DNA from: Candidatus Gastranaerophilales bacterium
GTDB taxonomy: Bacteria > Cyanobacteriota > Vampirovibrionia > Gastranaerophilales > Gastranaerophilaceae
Assembly (NCBI GenBank): GCA_944325785.1
Contig: CALVBN010000012.1
Coordinates: 1-54,866, forward strand
Length of the DNA: 54,866 nt
Direction of reading: 5' to 3'
Part shown: positions 47,361 to 54,866 of the stretch, one piece after another
How the letters are laid out: every line of letters begins with the position of its first letter
How positions within the stretch are numbered: the stretch's first letter is position 1
Notes under the pieces: generated by a model
What the model saw: only the letters and a program-made list of their open reading frames with translations
The model's database searches: none
What the model was told of the DNA's origin: nothing
Program-made: the position numbers and the translations under genes

Positions 47361-49055
47361 ATGGAAAAAACTAATAAATATTATGGCATAATTGAAAATA
47401 TCGTAAAAAAACACAGCAAGTTTCCTGGAAATGAATCTCTGCTGGAAGAAATTATTGATGATGTATATACCCATTCGGAAGTTATAATAAATTCAATAAA
47501 CAATGAAAGTGTAATAAATGCTTATTTAGAAAAAGTTGTTTCTACATCTATGATTACTGTTCCCAAAAAGCATAATATTAAGCCGGTACGTAAGACGCAG
47601 GATATTAATATTTCAGCAGTTCGGCAAACAGGATACAAGCCTGCAGATATGAATCTTGTAGATAAGATGATCAATAGTAATGAAACAGAAGTTAAGCCAG
47701 TTGAAGTTAAAGAAGTTAATGAAGCAGAAAATAATAATATAAATCTTTCAGAGGTTTCATTGGAGGAATTCAATGATTTTAGTGAAAATGCTGTTGATTT
47801 GAGTCAGAATGAAATAGATGAAAATAAACAGGTTTTTGCAAATAATTCAACTCATATTCCAGATTTTCAACCAGAAAATACAGACGGCTTAGATGATGCG
47901 CCGTTGCCAGATATAACTCCTAAAACTGATGATGCGGATTTTATATTAGAACAAGATTCTATTGATGCTTCAGATTTGTCGTTTAAAGAAGACGATTTTG
48001 CTTTAATAGAAAACGAAGAAACTGTAGATAAGACAGCTGATGAAGGGGAACTTGAACAGCAAATTGTAGTTTCTATTGCAGCTGAGAATACATCAGCAGA
48101 AGTTTCTATGAGTACAGAATCTGATGTAAATGAAGCTAGTGAAAGCGGTTTTGATATTGAGGATTTATCTGTCAATGATGATGTTGAGCCGGTTGCAGAA
48201 ATTTCAAATGCTGAAGAAAATGAGGAAGATACAAAAAATAATATAGATGAAATTGCTTTAGACTATGAAGAAATTTCGTATGAAGAACCCATAGAAGAAC
48301 CTATAGAATCTCAAAAAGATGAAAGTTCTGAAGAGACCAATGAAAATGTTTCTGAAATTGAAGAAATTTCTCTACTGGAAGATGATTCTGTGGATAATGT
48401 TTCTTTAGAGGAGCAAAGTTCTGTAAATATTGAAAATAATCAGACAGACGAATTAACAAACGATGAAAGCAGTTTAGATTTGGTTGATGCAGCTGTAGAG
48501 ATTGAAAATACTGATGAAGAAGATGAGACTCTTCAAGAAGTTCAGCCTATCGAAGAAGAGTTAACAGCGGAAAACACAGGAGAACTTGAATTTGATGATG
48601 GCTTGGATTTGAGTGATAGTTTAGAGGAGTATTCTGATAATAATGAGCTTGATGTTTATGAAGAACCGGTGGAACTGGAATCTTCGTCCGAAGATTTTTC
48701 ACTGGATGAAACTGATAGTATTCAAGATAGCTTGATAGAATCTATAGACGAAGAAAATATTGTCGATTTAGCAGATTCAGCTGCGGAGCAGGGAGAAAGC
48801 AATAATAGCAATAATGATTTTATTGACTATTCAATGTTTCATTATACTCCTAAGAATAAAGATGATGATATTGATGAAAATGAAGTTGTAAAAGAGATTC
48901 TTGACTTGAGTAAAAAAAGACCTGAATTAAATATAATAAAGGTTTATAACTTAAAGTACAAAGACAAGCTTCCTGTATCAGATATTGCTGAACAGCTGGA
49001 AATGAGTAACAATAATGTTATTGAAGCTCTGAATGAAATTATTTCTATAGTATAA
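47361..49055 (+). CDS. Acidic protein with sigma-factor-like terminal segments
   Basis: No firm family, 564 aa. The N-terminal 60 residues (GNESLLEEIIDDVYTHSEV) recall region 2 of small sigma factors. The C-terminal 55 residues (IIKVYNLKYKDKLPVSDIAE, then QLEMSNNNVIEAL) read like a sigma region 4 helix-turn-helix. Between them about 400 residues are extremely rich in Glu, Asp, Ser and Asn, with repeated short acidic blocks, and are surely disordered. The gene lies 11 nt after the membrane protein and 13 nt before the ATPase. It may be a regulator whose DNA-binding end is masked by the acidic linker; this is inference. Confidence 0.72.
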   Translation: MEKTNKYYGIIENIVKKHSKFPGNESLLEEIIDDVYTHSEVIINSINNESVINAYLEKVVSTSMITVPKKHNIKPVRKTQDINISAVRQTGYKPADMNLVDKMINSNETEVKPVEVKEVNEAENNNINLSEVSLEEFNDFSENAVDLSQNEIDENKQVFANNSTHIPDFQPENTDGLDDAPLPDITPKTDDADFILEQDSIDASDLSFKEDDFALIENEETVDKTADEGELEQQIVVSIAAENTSAEVSMSTESDVNEASESGFDIEDLSVNDDVEPVAEISNAEENEEDTKNNIDEIALDYEEISYEEPIEEPIESQKDESSEETNENVSEIEEISLLEDDSVDNVSLEEQSSVNIENNQTDELTNDESSLDLVDAAVEIENTDEEDETLQEVQPIEEELTAENTGELEFDDGLDLSDSLEEYSDNNELDVYEEPVELESSSEDFSLDETDSIQDSLIESIDEENIVDLADSAAEQGESNNSNNDFIDYSMFHYTPKNKDDDIDENEVVKEILDLSKKRPELNIIKVYNLKYKDKLPVSDIAEQLEMSNNNVIEALNEIISIV

Positions 49056-49068
49056 GGACTGTTATTTT

Positions 49069-52014
49069 ATGCTGTGTCCCAAATGTAAAAAAGAGATTGA
49101 AGACAATTCTTTGAAGTGCAAATATTGTAATACAAAAGTTGCATCAATCTGTAAAGAATGCGGGGCAATTAACTCAATAACATCAACAGAATGCAGTGTC
49201 TGCCATAAAGCATTATTAAAAATATGCAGTGAATGCGGTTCGGCGAATCTGCCTGAGGCTAAAAAATGCAGAAAATGCGGTTATGAATTTGTAAAAGCTA
49301 AGCCGGCTCCGAAGCCGGAATACACTGCAGATATGAGTTCCCAGCAGAAAGTCAAAGCAAAGCTTCTTGATGCTATTAAGGATGCTGATTCTACTATCAT
49401 TACGCTCACTGGAGAAAGCGGTATCGGGAAGAATCTGGTATTAAGATATACAATAAACGAATTAAAAAATGCCAAAATCATATGGCTCTGGGGTACCTGC
49501 ACGCAGGTAACACAGCTTTCGCCGTTTGGCTACTTTCAAGATTTGCTGTTAACTTTTTTTAATGTAAACAATTTTTGTCCGGATACTTTACAGCTGAAAA
49601 AGAATTCAATACGTTTTTTCAGACAGGACTTTCCGATGTTGTCAAACCAGGAAATACTTGATTTGCTGAACTTTTTATATCCGGAAAATCTTGATAAATA
49701 TGAAAACATTTATTTTAACAAAGCAAAAATGTTTCAAATAATGAAAAAAGTCTTTCTGACAATTGTAGAAAAGATTAAGGCTGTTTTTGTTATTGACAAT
49801 TTTGAACTTATAGACGGAATGTCTTTTGATTTTCTTAAAGAACTACTTAATGACGATTATATACTGGAGAGATGCAAATTTATTATAATCTCCCAAACCG
49901 TAAAACCAGGAATGGGTTTTATAGCCTCCCCAAAGCTGAATGAATCGAATTATCAAGACCTGACAATTGCGCCGTTTACAAGCACACAGGTGGAAACTCT
50001 TGTTATGCAATATCAAGGGGTAAATTTAGGGGCTGATTTTATTAATCTAGCATCAAAAATTTCTGCCGGAAACCCGTCTATTGTAGAGCAGATGGTATTT
50101 TTATACAAAGACATTAAAAGAAACGGGCTGAAATTTGTAAATTACTCCTCTTTGGAAAATATTATTGATGCAAGGCTCGGGATTTTAAAACAAGAAGATA
50201 TAAATGCTTACAGAGTTCTCGGTGCAATGTCCGTTCTGGGCTCTAAATTCTATCCGGCAATGCTGGAACATTTTGACAATAATACCCCGCAGGAATTTGA
50301 AAGAATAATAGAATATCTTGCTCAAAACGGCTATATAGTCCAGCTTAACAGTCTGTGCTTTGAGTTCAAAAGCTTTAACATATGGAAAGCTGTAGTATCA
50401 ATTTTCAAAAATGATGACTGCTTCACGGAAATACTTAATATCTTATATGAAATATTAAGTATGTATAAGCAATCATCGCTTGCACTGCTCGGTTTTGTCG
50501 TTCAAAAACTGAAAAAAGACGAAGAATCTTTCAATGTTTGGACAATATTAATGAAACAAGCTTCATATATAGGCGATATCGGTCTGTATATTATCGCCCA
50601 AAAACAAGCTCTTAAACTAATCGAGAATAAAACAGATCCATACTCGCAAAAAATTAAGAAAAATATATACACGCGGGTCGGCAAGCTGTTAGAGCCTATA
50701 AACCACGAAAGCGCATTTGAATATCTTCAGCACGCAGTTATGATGCTTGATGATAATGAAGAGTTTGAACATATTGAACTTTTAGGATACCTGGCATCAT
50801 CCTCAATGAAAAGCGGTAATTACTGGGGCGCGATAGAATGCACCGACAGCGTATTAAACAAACTGCCGGAAGAGATGGAACTGGAAAGAACCCTTGTTAA
50901 ATCCCGGCAGGTCAAACCGCTGGTCAAATTAGGCAACTACGGGCAGGTTATAAATCTTATTGATACAGAGATAATGTCCTCTTTAGAAAAATATCTGTCT
51001 AAAGGTAAAAATACGCCGGTAATTTCAATAAAAGAGCTTTATCAAACCTGGATAGAAATTTATTTTGATTTTGCAGAAGCTTTGATTTTTCAAGGCGACT
51101 GCCGTATGTTCGATATTATAAAACTTATATTTGACATAATAGAAAGAAATCAGGTTACAGAGCCTGTAACTCTTTGCAAGGCTCATTTGGCGCTGGCTCT
51201 TGCTAATACGATAAAGGGGGATATAAAAACCTCTTCTAAAATCCTTGACGATATTCTAAAAGAATACACTCTTGATAATATGAATACATTTATTGTTTCA
51301 AGATGGAATTTTATAGATATTTTAAACAAATTTATAGAAAAGGACTATGACAGCTTATATAATGAGCTTTTCAACGTTGTGGCATACGCAAATAATGTTA
51401 ATGACAGTTTTACAAAGAATATACTCAAAACACTGCTGGCAAGAATGCTAAAAGACAAAAACGAAATAAAAAAAGCACTGGAAATCCTGGAAGAACAGGT
51501 TGCTTATTTTGCTAAAGAAAAGGTCGCAACAGGAGTATTGCTCTCTTGGTATCTCATTGCGGAGACAAAATTGATTACAAGTGGAACACAATTTGCGCTT
51601 GACATTGCGACAAAGGCTCTGGATATAGCACAAGGTCCAAATATTAACAATTATTATTTTATAGCCTTATTTAACAGGCTTATCGGTGAAATTTATATGG
51701 CCAAGCAGGATTTTGATTCTGCAAAGGTATATATAGAAAAATCTATCTTTATTGCAAAACAATTTAGATTAGAGGAAGTGCTTGTAAGGAATTACATATT
51801 ATATGCAAAATATTATCAAGAACTAGCGCTGCCTAAATCTACATTGAGAGGTAATTATATTAAACAAGCTTTGAAAATGTTTCAATTGGCAAAAAATGTC
51901 AGCATTGTAAGCAGCCATATATACTTACAAAAAATTATAAAAGATGAATTATCAATACTAACATCTTTTTGTAAACTTAACGGAATTATACTAAAAAAGG
52001 GCAGTGCTAAGTGA
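49069..52014 (+). CDS. Zinc-ribbon STAND-type ATPase with helical repeats
   Basis: 981 aa. The first 75 residues carry six CxxC pairs (CPKC, CKYC, CKEC, CSVC, CSEC, CRKC), enough for three zinc ribbons. An AAA_16/STAND-like ATPase domain follows, with Walker A GESGIGKN at 115-122 and Walker B VFVIDNFE at about 239-246. A winged-helix-like stretch comes next (about 370-440). The C-terminal half (about 470-960) is helical with TPR-like repeats (AIECTDSVLNKLP, ALDIATKALDIAQG, AKVYIEKSIFIAKQF). This layout resembles MalT/AfsR-type signal-integrating ATPases without their HTH. It is the last gene of the operon and overlaps the converging hypothetical by 8 nt. Confidence 0.85.
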   Translation: MLCPKCKKEIEDNSLKCKYCNTKVASICKECGAINSITSTECSVCHKALLKICSECGSANLPEAKKCRKCGYEFVKAKPAPKPEYTADMSSQQKVKAKLLDAIKDADSTIITLTGESGIGKNLVLRYTINELKNAKIIWLWGTCTQVTQLSPFGYFQDLLLTFFNVNNFCPDTLQLKKNSIRFFRQDFPMLSNQEILDLLNFLYPENLDKYENIYFNKAKMFQIMKKVFLTIVEKIKAVFVIDNFELIDGMSFDFLKELLNDDYILERCKFIIISQTVKPGMGFIASPKLNESNYQDLTIAPFTSTQVETLVMQYQGVNLGADFINLASKISAGNPSIVEQMVFLYKDIKRNGLKFVNYSSLENIIDARLGILKQEDINAYRVLGAMSVLGSKFYPAMLEHFDNNTPQEFERIIEYLAQNGYIVQLNSLCFEFKSFNIWKAVVSIFKNDDCFTEILNILYEILSMYKQSSLALLGFVVQKLKKDEESFNVWTILMKQASYIGDIGLYIIAQKQALKLIENKTDPYSQKIKKNIYTRVGKLLEPINHESAFEYLQHAVMMLDDNEEFEHIELLGYLASSSMKSGNYWGAIECTDSVLNKLPEEMELERTLVKSRQVKPLVKLGNYGQVINLIDTEIMSSLEKYLSKGKNTPVISIKELYQTWIEIYFDFAEALIFQGDCRMFDIIKLIFDIIERNQVTEPVTLCKAHLALALANTIKGDIKTSSKILDDILKEYTLDNMNTFIVSRWNFIDILNKFIEKDYDSLYNELFNVVAYANNVNDSFTKNILKTLLARMLKDKNEIKKALEILEEQVAYFAKEKVATGVLLSWYLIAETKLITSGTQFALDIATKALDIAQGPNINNYYFIALFNRLIGEIYMAKQDFDSAKVYIEKSIFIAKQFRLEEVLVRNYILYAKYYQELALPKSTLRGNYIKQALKMFQLAKNVSIVSSHIYLQKIIKDELSILTSFCKLNGIILKKGSAK

Positions 52015-52591
52015 TATAATCGTCTGGATTGCCTGAATAGTCCTGTATTACGCCAGTTTCTTCTCCTGTTTGAGGGAGTTTTTCATAATCTTGCAGGGAC
52101 TCCCTATATGCTAAAGCTCGTCTATTTAACTCATCCATCGCCATCGGGCCTGTTAAAACTTCCAGAACCTCCCCGTCCTTATCATAAACTTTTAATCTAG
52201 GGATTTCTACTCCTGACGGAGTTTTAAAACCCATCAAAGATATTTTCCCGTATTCTCCGAAGCCATCTTTGATTTCGTAATAAATCTCTTTTAAATTTTC
52301 ATTATCCAGGCAGGACAAAGCCACGTTATTGCTTGTTTCTCTCTGCACCCAATCCTGCACGGTCTGTGTTTCTTCCATCAGTTCAAGCAGTTGTTCTTTT
52401 GTCGCTCTTATTCTTCTGAACAACGGATCACCACCTCTTCCGACAGCAGTAGGTCCGCTCTCGCGCGGAGCATGAACTCTATAATTAGCTTCATCTATAA
52501 CCTTACCCTGCTGTTGTTTAGGCGCTTGATTTTCCTGCTGGTTAACGCTGGGTATATTATTTTTTTCTACTCTAAAATCGTTGTCTGCCAT
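52007..52591 (-). CDS. Hypothetical protein, 194 aa
   Basis: Unrecognised. The N-terminal 55 residues are Gln/Asn-rich and probably disordered (QQENQAPKQQQGKVIDEANY). A middle helix (RRIRATKEQLLELMEETQTV) and a small alpha/beta region (GEYGKISLMGFKTPSGVEIP, LKVYDKDGEVLEVLTG) follow. No signal peptide is seen. It converges with the STAND-ATPase gene and is divergent from the GC-rich repeat region. A role near the three-gene operon is possible only by position. Confidence 0.72.
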   Translation of the reverse strand: MADNDFRVEKNNIPSVNQQENQAPKQQQGKVIDEANYRVHAPRESGPTAVGRGGDPLFRRIRATKEQLLELMEETQTVQDWVQRETSNNVALSCLDNENLKEIYYEIKDGFGEYGKISLMGFKTPSGVEIPRLKVYDKDGEVLEVLTGPMAMDELNRRALAYRESLQDYEKLPQTGEETGVIQDYSGNPDDYIT

Positions 52592-52731
52592 ATTAATTTA
52601 ACTCCTTATACTCATGTTTACGGCAGTTTTTCTAAAAACTTTAGTATAATCGGGTAAATGTTTACAAAAGTTTACAAATCAGTATATTAAGTTTTGTAAC
52701 AATTTCTTTAAAACATCTAAAATTGTTTCCT

Positions 52732-52781
52732 CTTACTTTTCTTTCTCTTTTTTTGCGGTAGAAAAGAGAAAGAAAAGTAAG
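52732..52781. repeat. Perfect 20-bp inverted repeat
   Basis: Positions 52732-52751 (pyrimidine-rich) and 52762-52781 (purine-rich) are exact reverse complements, with a 10-nt loop. The transcript would form a long A-U-rich hairpin on either strand. A following T-run is absent, so it is not a typical terminator. Confidence 0.8.
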
Positions 52782-52964
52782 CAAAAGAAAGAGAAAATAG
52801 CGGTTGTTTTCTATGCCCTTGCGGGCATTGGGGCTGATTTGGCGTTTGCCTCCGAGGCTGGACCGGCAAGCCGGTTCTCTTGCGCTCGCTATAGGTGCTT
52901 ACACACCACGCTCGCGGTGTACGCCTTGTTTTATCTTGCTTCTATCTTGCAAGTTCCGCGTCTT

Positions 52965-52983
52965 CCCTCTCCACGGGGGAGGG
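52965..52983. repeat. Copy of the GC-rich palindrome CCCTCTCCACGGGGGAGGG
   Basis: Identical over 19 bases to 10811-10829 and, inverted, over 16 bases to 11100-11115. In both plus-strand copies it is followed by a G-rich block and GGGGGCTGGTT (near 10869 and 52991). This ties the two intergenic regions to one repeat family. Confidence 0.75.
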
Positions 52984-53053
52984 TTAGGGTGGGGGCTGGT
53001 TTTTCTTTGCCTGTTTTAGAGCCAGATTGCACTCCTTTCCTTACTTTACCCCC

Positions 53054-53093
53054 AATGTAACAGAATATGTATTAAGTTACATTCAATGTAACC
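53054..53093. repeat. TGTAACA dyad, copy of the MITE-like terminal repeat
   Basis: Positions 53054-53083 match the left terminal repeat of the 605-bp element (10668-10697) at 27 of 30 bases, including the 19-bp spacing between the TGTAACA and (T/A)GTTACA half-sites. A further half-site TGTAACC (53087-53093) follows, as at 10701-10707. It lies 22 nt upstream of the start of the next gene. Confidence 0.65.
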
Positions 53094-53115
53094 AAAATAA
53101 AGAAAGGACAAACCA

Positions 53116-54866
53116 ATGACAACCTCAATCTCTCAAAAAATTGACTCTTATGCAAAAGCACATTTAAAGGAGTTAAAACAAGAAGAAGCTCAGACAGGTA
53201 AGAAGTTAACAAAGTATGACATCGCGCAGAAGATGCTCTCATCCGGCAAATTAAGCCAGAGCGACTTTGCATCCTGGATGGGAACCAATGAAGGCTTCCA
53301 AAGCCAGCAGAAGAACAAAGTAAGTATTTTTGCATCCCAGACACCGTTTACGGAAAGTTATCTTGATACAATGACCGATACAATTGAAATTGCTGGTATG
53401 AAATATGAAGATACCCCAAAGAACAGGGCATTAAAAGAACAAAGCAAATCGAATTTAAAAAAATTGAATAAACAGGTAAAGGAATTTACGAAAGATACCA
53501 AACTAACAGATGCAGATAAAAATAAAACTGTATCAGAAATGACCCGCGAGATAGACGCTCAAATAGAAAACCAGCAATTTTCTCAAATGACACACGATGC
53601 ACGCAAAAAACATATAGTATCAAAGTTTCTAAGTGCATATGATCAAAATGATAAAGGTGCAATGATGAGCGCTTTAGGGGAATTCAATTCCTATATGTGC
53701 CAGTATATAGATGACAAACTTGGTATAACAGATGCCAAACAATCAATAAAAGAGTTTGTACATTTGGATAAACTTGTAGAATATATAGACAAGAATGTAG
53801 ATGACGGAACCGATGCCATCACTTTTATGGAAGGGTTATGGGAATTTACAAAGGGTGTCGGTGATGCCGTTGACAGCTTTATAGGAAGCCAAGGTTTAGA
53901 GATGGCAGGTGTTTTAGGAACAGCGAGCAAAGCAATACAATCCTCCGGTAAGTTAGCTCCTGTATTAGGCGGAGCTATGCAGGCATACTTTGGCGTTGAA
54001 GGTACGATGTTAATGGCAGATGGTACCGAGAAGATAGTTAATGCTGATACCAAAGAAGATGTACGCGCGGGCGGATCTGAAGTCGGTATGGGTGCTATTA
54101 TGGCAGGTGGTGCAGTCGGTTCTGTTAGAAGCGGTGTAAAAGGACGCAAAGTTCAACAGGAACAGACTCAAAAGCAAACGGAATTTAGTAAAAATGTTGA
54201 AGAAGTAGCTAAATCAGAAGCTAAGCCGTTAAATGAAACTGTAAATTTAACGGCAAAGGAAACTCCTGCAAAAATCAATACACCAAGTCAGGCTAAAATA
54301 GTAGAGATGTATCCGGATAAGAGTCTGATGCCAAAAGCGAAGGCTAAAACTGAACCGGCAAAGACAGCAGAAGCTCCTGCACCGGCTAAGCCATCTATCA
54401 GCCAAGAACTAAAAGCTCAATTAACAGATGCTTTAAAAGATGTAAAATATGATAAAAATGAAGTTTTGCCTATGATAGATAAATATCCGGAGGTTGTGAC
54501 AAGGCTTGCGGAGTATAAGACACCTAATGGGGAATCTTTGCTTAAACCGATAGGAATCAATGATATATTATTTAATTGTAAAAAGACAATAGAATCAAAT
54601 CCGGACAAACTCTTTGCAATATTAAATAATCCGGACGAGATTGCATCTATAATGGGTTATAAAAATAGGGCCGTAGGTTTATGGCGTGCAGTCGAGGATC
54701 CGTTCCAATCAACGATAGAAGCAAATCCGGAAGTATTCGGCGTTAAGCCAAAAGCTAAAACTGAACCAACAAAGACAACAGAAGCTACGGCACCGGCTAA
54801 GCCATCTATCAGCCAAGAACTAAAAGCTCAATTAACAGATGCTTTAAAAGATGTAAAATATGATAA
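53116..54866 (+). CDS. Large repeat protein, partial (runs off the window)
   Basis: Open from the ATG at 53116 (GAAAGGAC site about 8 nt upstream) to the last base, at least 583 aa. No known family. The first 240 residues are Lys/Gln/Asp-rich and helical. About 245-345 is Gly/Ala-rich with hydrophobic helices (GLEMAGVLGTASKAI, GAIMAGGAVGSV). A Lys/Pro/Ala/Thr-rich linker then leads into a repeat of 137 residues (411 nt): from 54343 and again from 54754 the DNA is almost identical. The second copy is cut by the window edge, so more may follow. No signal peptide. A large surface or effector-like protein is possible. Confidence 0.8.
   Translation, partial: MTTSISQKIDSYAKAHLKELKQEEAQTGKKLTKYDIAQKMLSSGKLSQSDFASWMGTNEGFQSQQKNKVSIFASQTPFTESYLDTMTDTIEIAGMKYEDTPKNRALKEQSKSNLKKLNKQVKEFTKDTKLTDADKNKTVSEMTREIDAQIENQQFSQMTHDARKKHIVSKFLSAYDQNDKGAMMSALGEFNSYMCQYIDDKLGITDAKQSIKEFVHLDKLVEYIDKNVDDGTDAITFMEGLWEFTKGVGDAVDSFIGSQGLEMAGVLGTASKAIQSSGKLAPVLGGAMQAYFGVEGTMLMADGTEKIVNADTKEDVRAGGSEVGMGAIMAGGAVGSVRSGVKGRKVQQEQTQKQTEFSKNVEEVAKSEAKPLNETVNLTAKETPAKINTPSQAKIVEMYPDKSLMPKAKAKTEPAKTAEAPAPAKPSISQELKAQLTDALKDVKYDKNEVLPMIDKYPEVVTRLAEYKTPNGESLLKPIGINDILFNCKKTIESNPDKLFAILNNPDEIASIMGYKNRAVGLWRAVEDPFQSTIEANPEVFGVKPKAKTEPTKTTEATAPAKPSISQELKAQLTDALKDVKYD

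Larger units (their letters stand above)
52592..53115. other. 524-bp gene-free stretch made of hairpins and repeats
   Basis: From left to right: a perfect 20-bp inverted repeat (52732-52781), GC-rich hairpins at 52813-52828, 52862-52875 and 52903-52920, the block CCCTCTCCACGGGGGAGGG (52965-52983) seen also in the element at 10.7-11.3 kb, and the TGTAACA dyad (53054-53093). Short open frames here (52804-53060) overlap the hairpins and do not look like proteins. Confidence 0.7.

Noticed and set aside
52804..53060. Two overlapping open frames (about 70 aa each) in the GC-rich region
   Set aside because: They run through hairpins and repeat blocks, in two frames at once, and resemble no protein.

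Overview
This AT-rich window (standard code, TGA used as stop) most likely comes from a non-photosynthetic relative of Cyanobacteria of the Melainabacteria/Vampirovibrionia type, probably a gut Gastranaerophilales. The placement is inferred from proteins I recognise as typical of the cyanobacterial lineage (a DUF3326 protein, a DUF4330 protein, an IctB-like O-antigen-ligase-family membrane protein, a possible DUF1822-like domain), seen together with RNase Y, SpmA/SpmB, heptose-kinase-like and MCE-domain (diderm envelope) genes and with no photosynthesis gene. No rRNA, CRISPR array, phage or transposase gene is visible. There is one tRNA gene, tRNA-Arg(CCG).

Layout. 1-411 holds a direct-repeat pair and no convincing gene. 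412-5595 (+) carries a hypothetical gene, rny, ymdB, a PHP phosphoesterase, a prepilin-like protein and a LOG-family protein. 5592-8119 (-) carries a stand-alone LuxR-type HTH protein, upp, an MCE/MlaD protein, a hypothetical gene and rnpA. 8220-10133 is a compact rimP-nusA unit with its own promoter, a leader hairpin and a terminator. 10627-11454 is gene-free and contains a 605-bp MITE-like element. 11455-16662 (-) is an overlapping cluster: a small membrane protein, ligA, the IctB-like protein, DUF4330 and a PfkB/RfaE1 kinase. 16748-19790 holds lineage-specific proteins of unknown function and a CNNM/CorC-type protein. 19882-21985 (+) carries DUF3326, a secreted acidic/Gly-Pro-rich protein and a second prepilin-like protein. 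22065-25946 (-) carries tig, a NarL-type regulator, a PDZ/radical-SAM DUF512 protein and PadR. 26052-28800 holds a LysM-like protein, a GAF-GGDEF-HD-GYP protein, the tRNA and a small coiled coil. 28805-41028 (-) is a long unidirectional block: nadC, nadB, a TPR protein, an HExxH protein, cutA, a GlcD-like oxidase and a 2130-residue coiled-coil giant. 41122-42223 (+) is spmA-spmB. The right end holds a zinc-ribbon protein, a 620-residue hypothetical, a lytic transglycosylase, a three-gene operon (45538-52014), a hypothetical protein, a GC-rich palindromic repeat region, and a gene with near-identical tandem repeats that runs off the window.

How the genes fit together. Housekeeping functions dominate: RNA decay and processing (rny, rnpA), transcription and ribosome assembly (nusA, rimP), folding (tig), replication and repair (ligA), NAD synthesis (nadBC), pyrimidine salvage (upp) and envelope work (MCE, IctB-like, RfaE1-like, lytic transglycosylase, prepilins). 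The best candidate for an undescribed system is the operon at 45538-52014. It encodes a single-pass membrane protein with a TonB/TolA-like periplasmic end, a protein with sigma-factor-like pieces at both ends of a roughly 400-residue acidic linker, and a zinc-ribbon/STAND-type ATPase with a long helical-repeat tail. Several genes (rnpA, padR, spmA, the DUF3326 gene, the MCE gene, the small LuxR-type gene) have a good -35/-10 promoter placed so close to the start codon that their mRNAs should be leaderless or nearly so.
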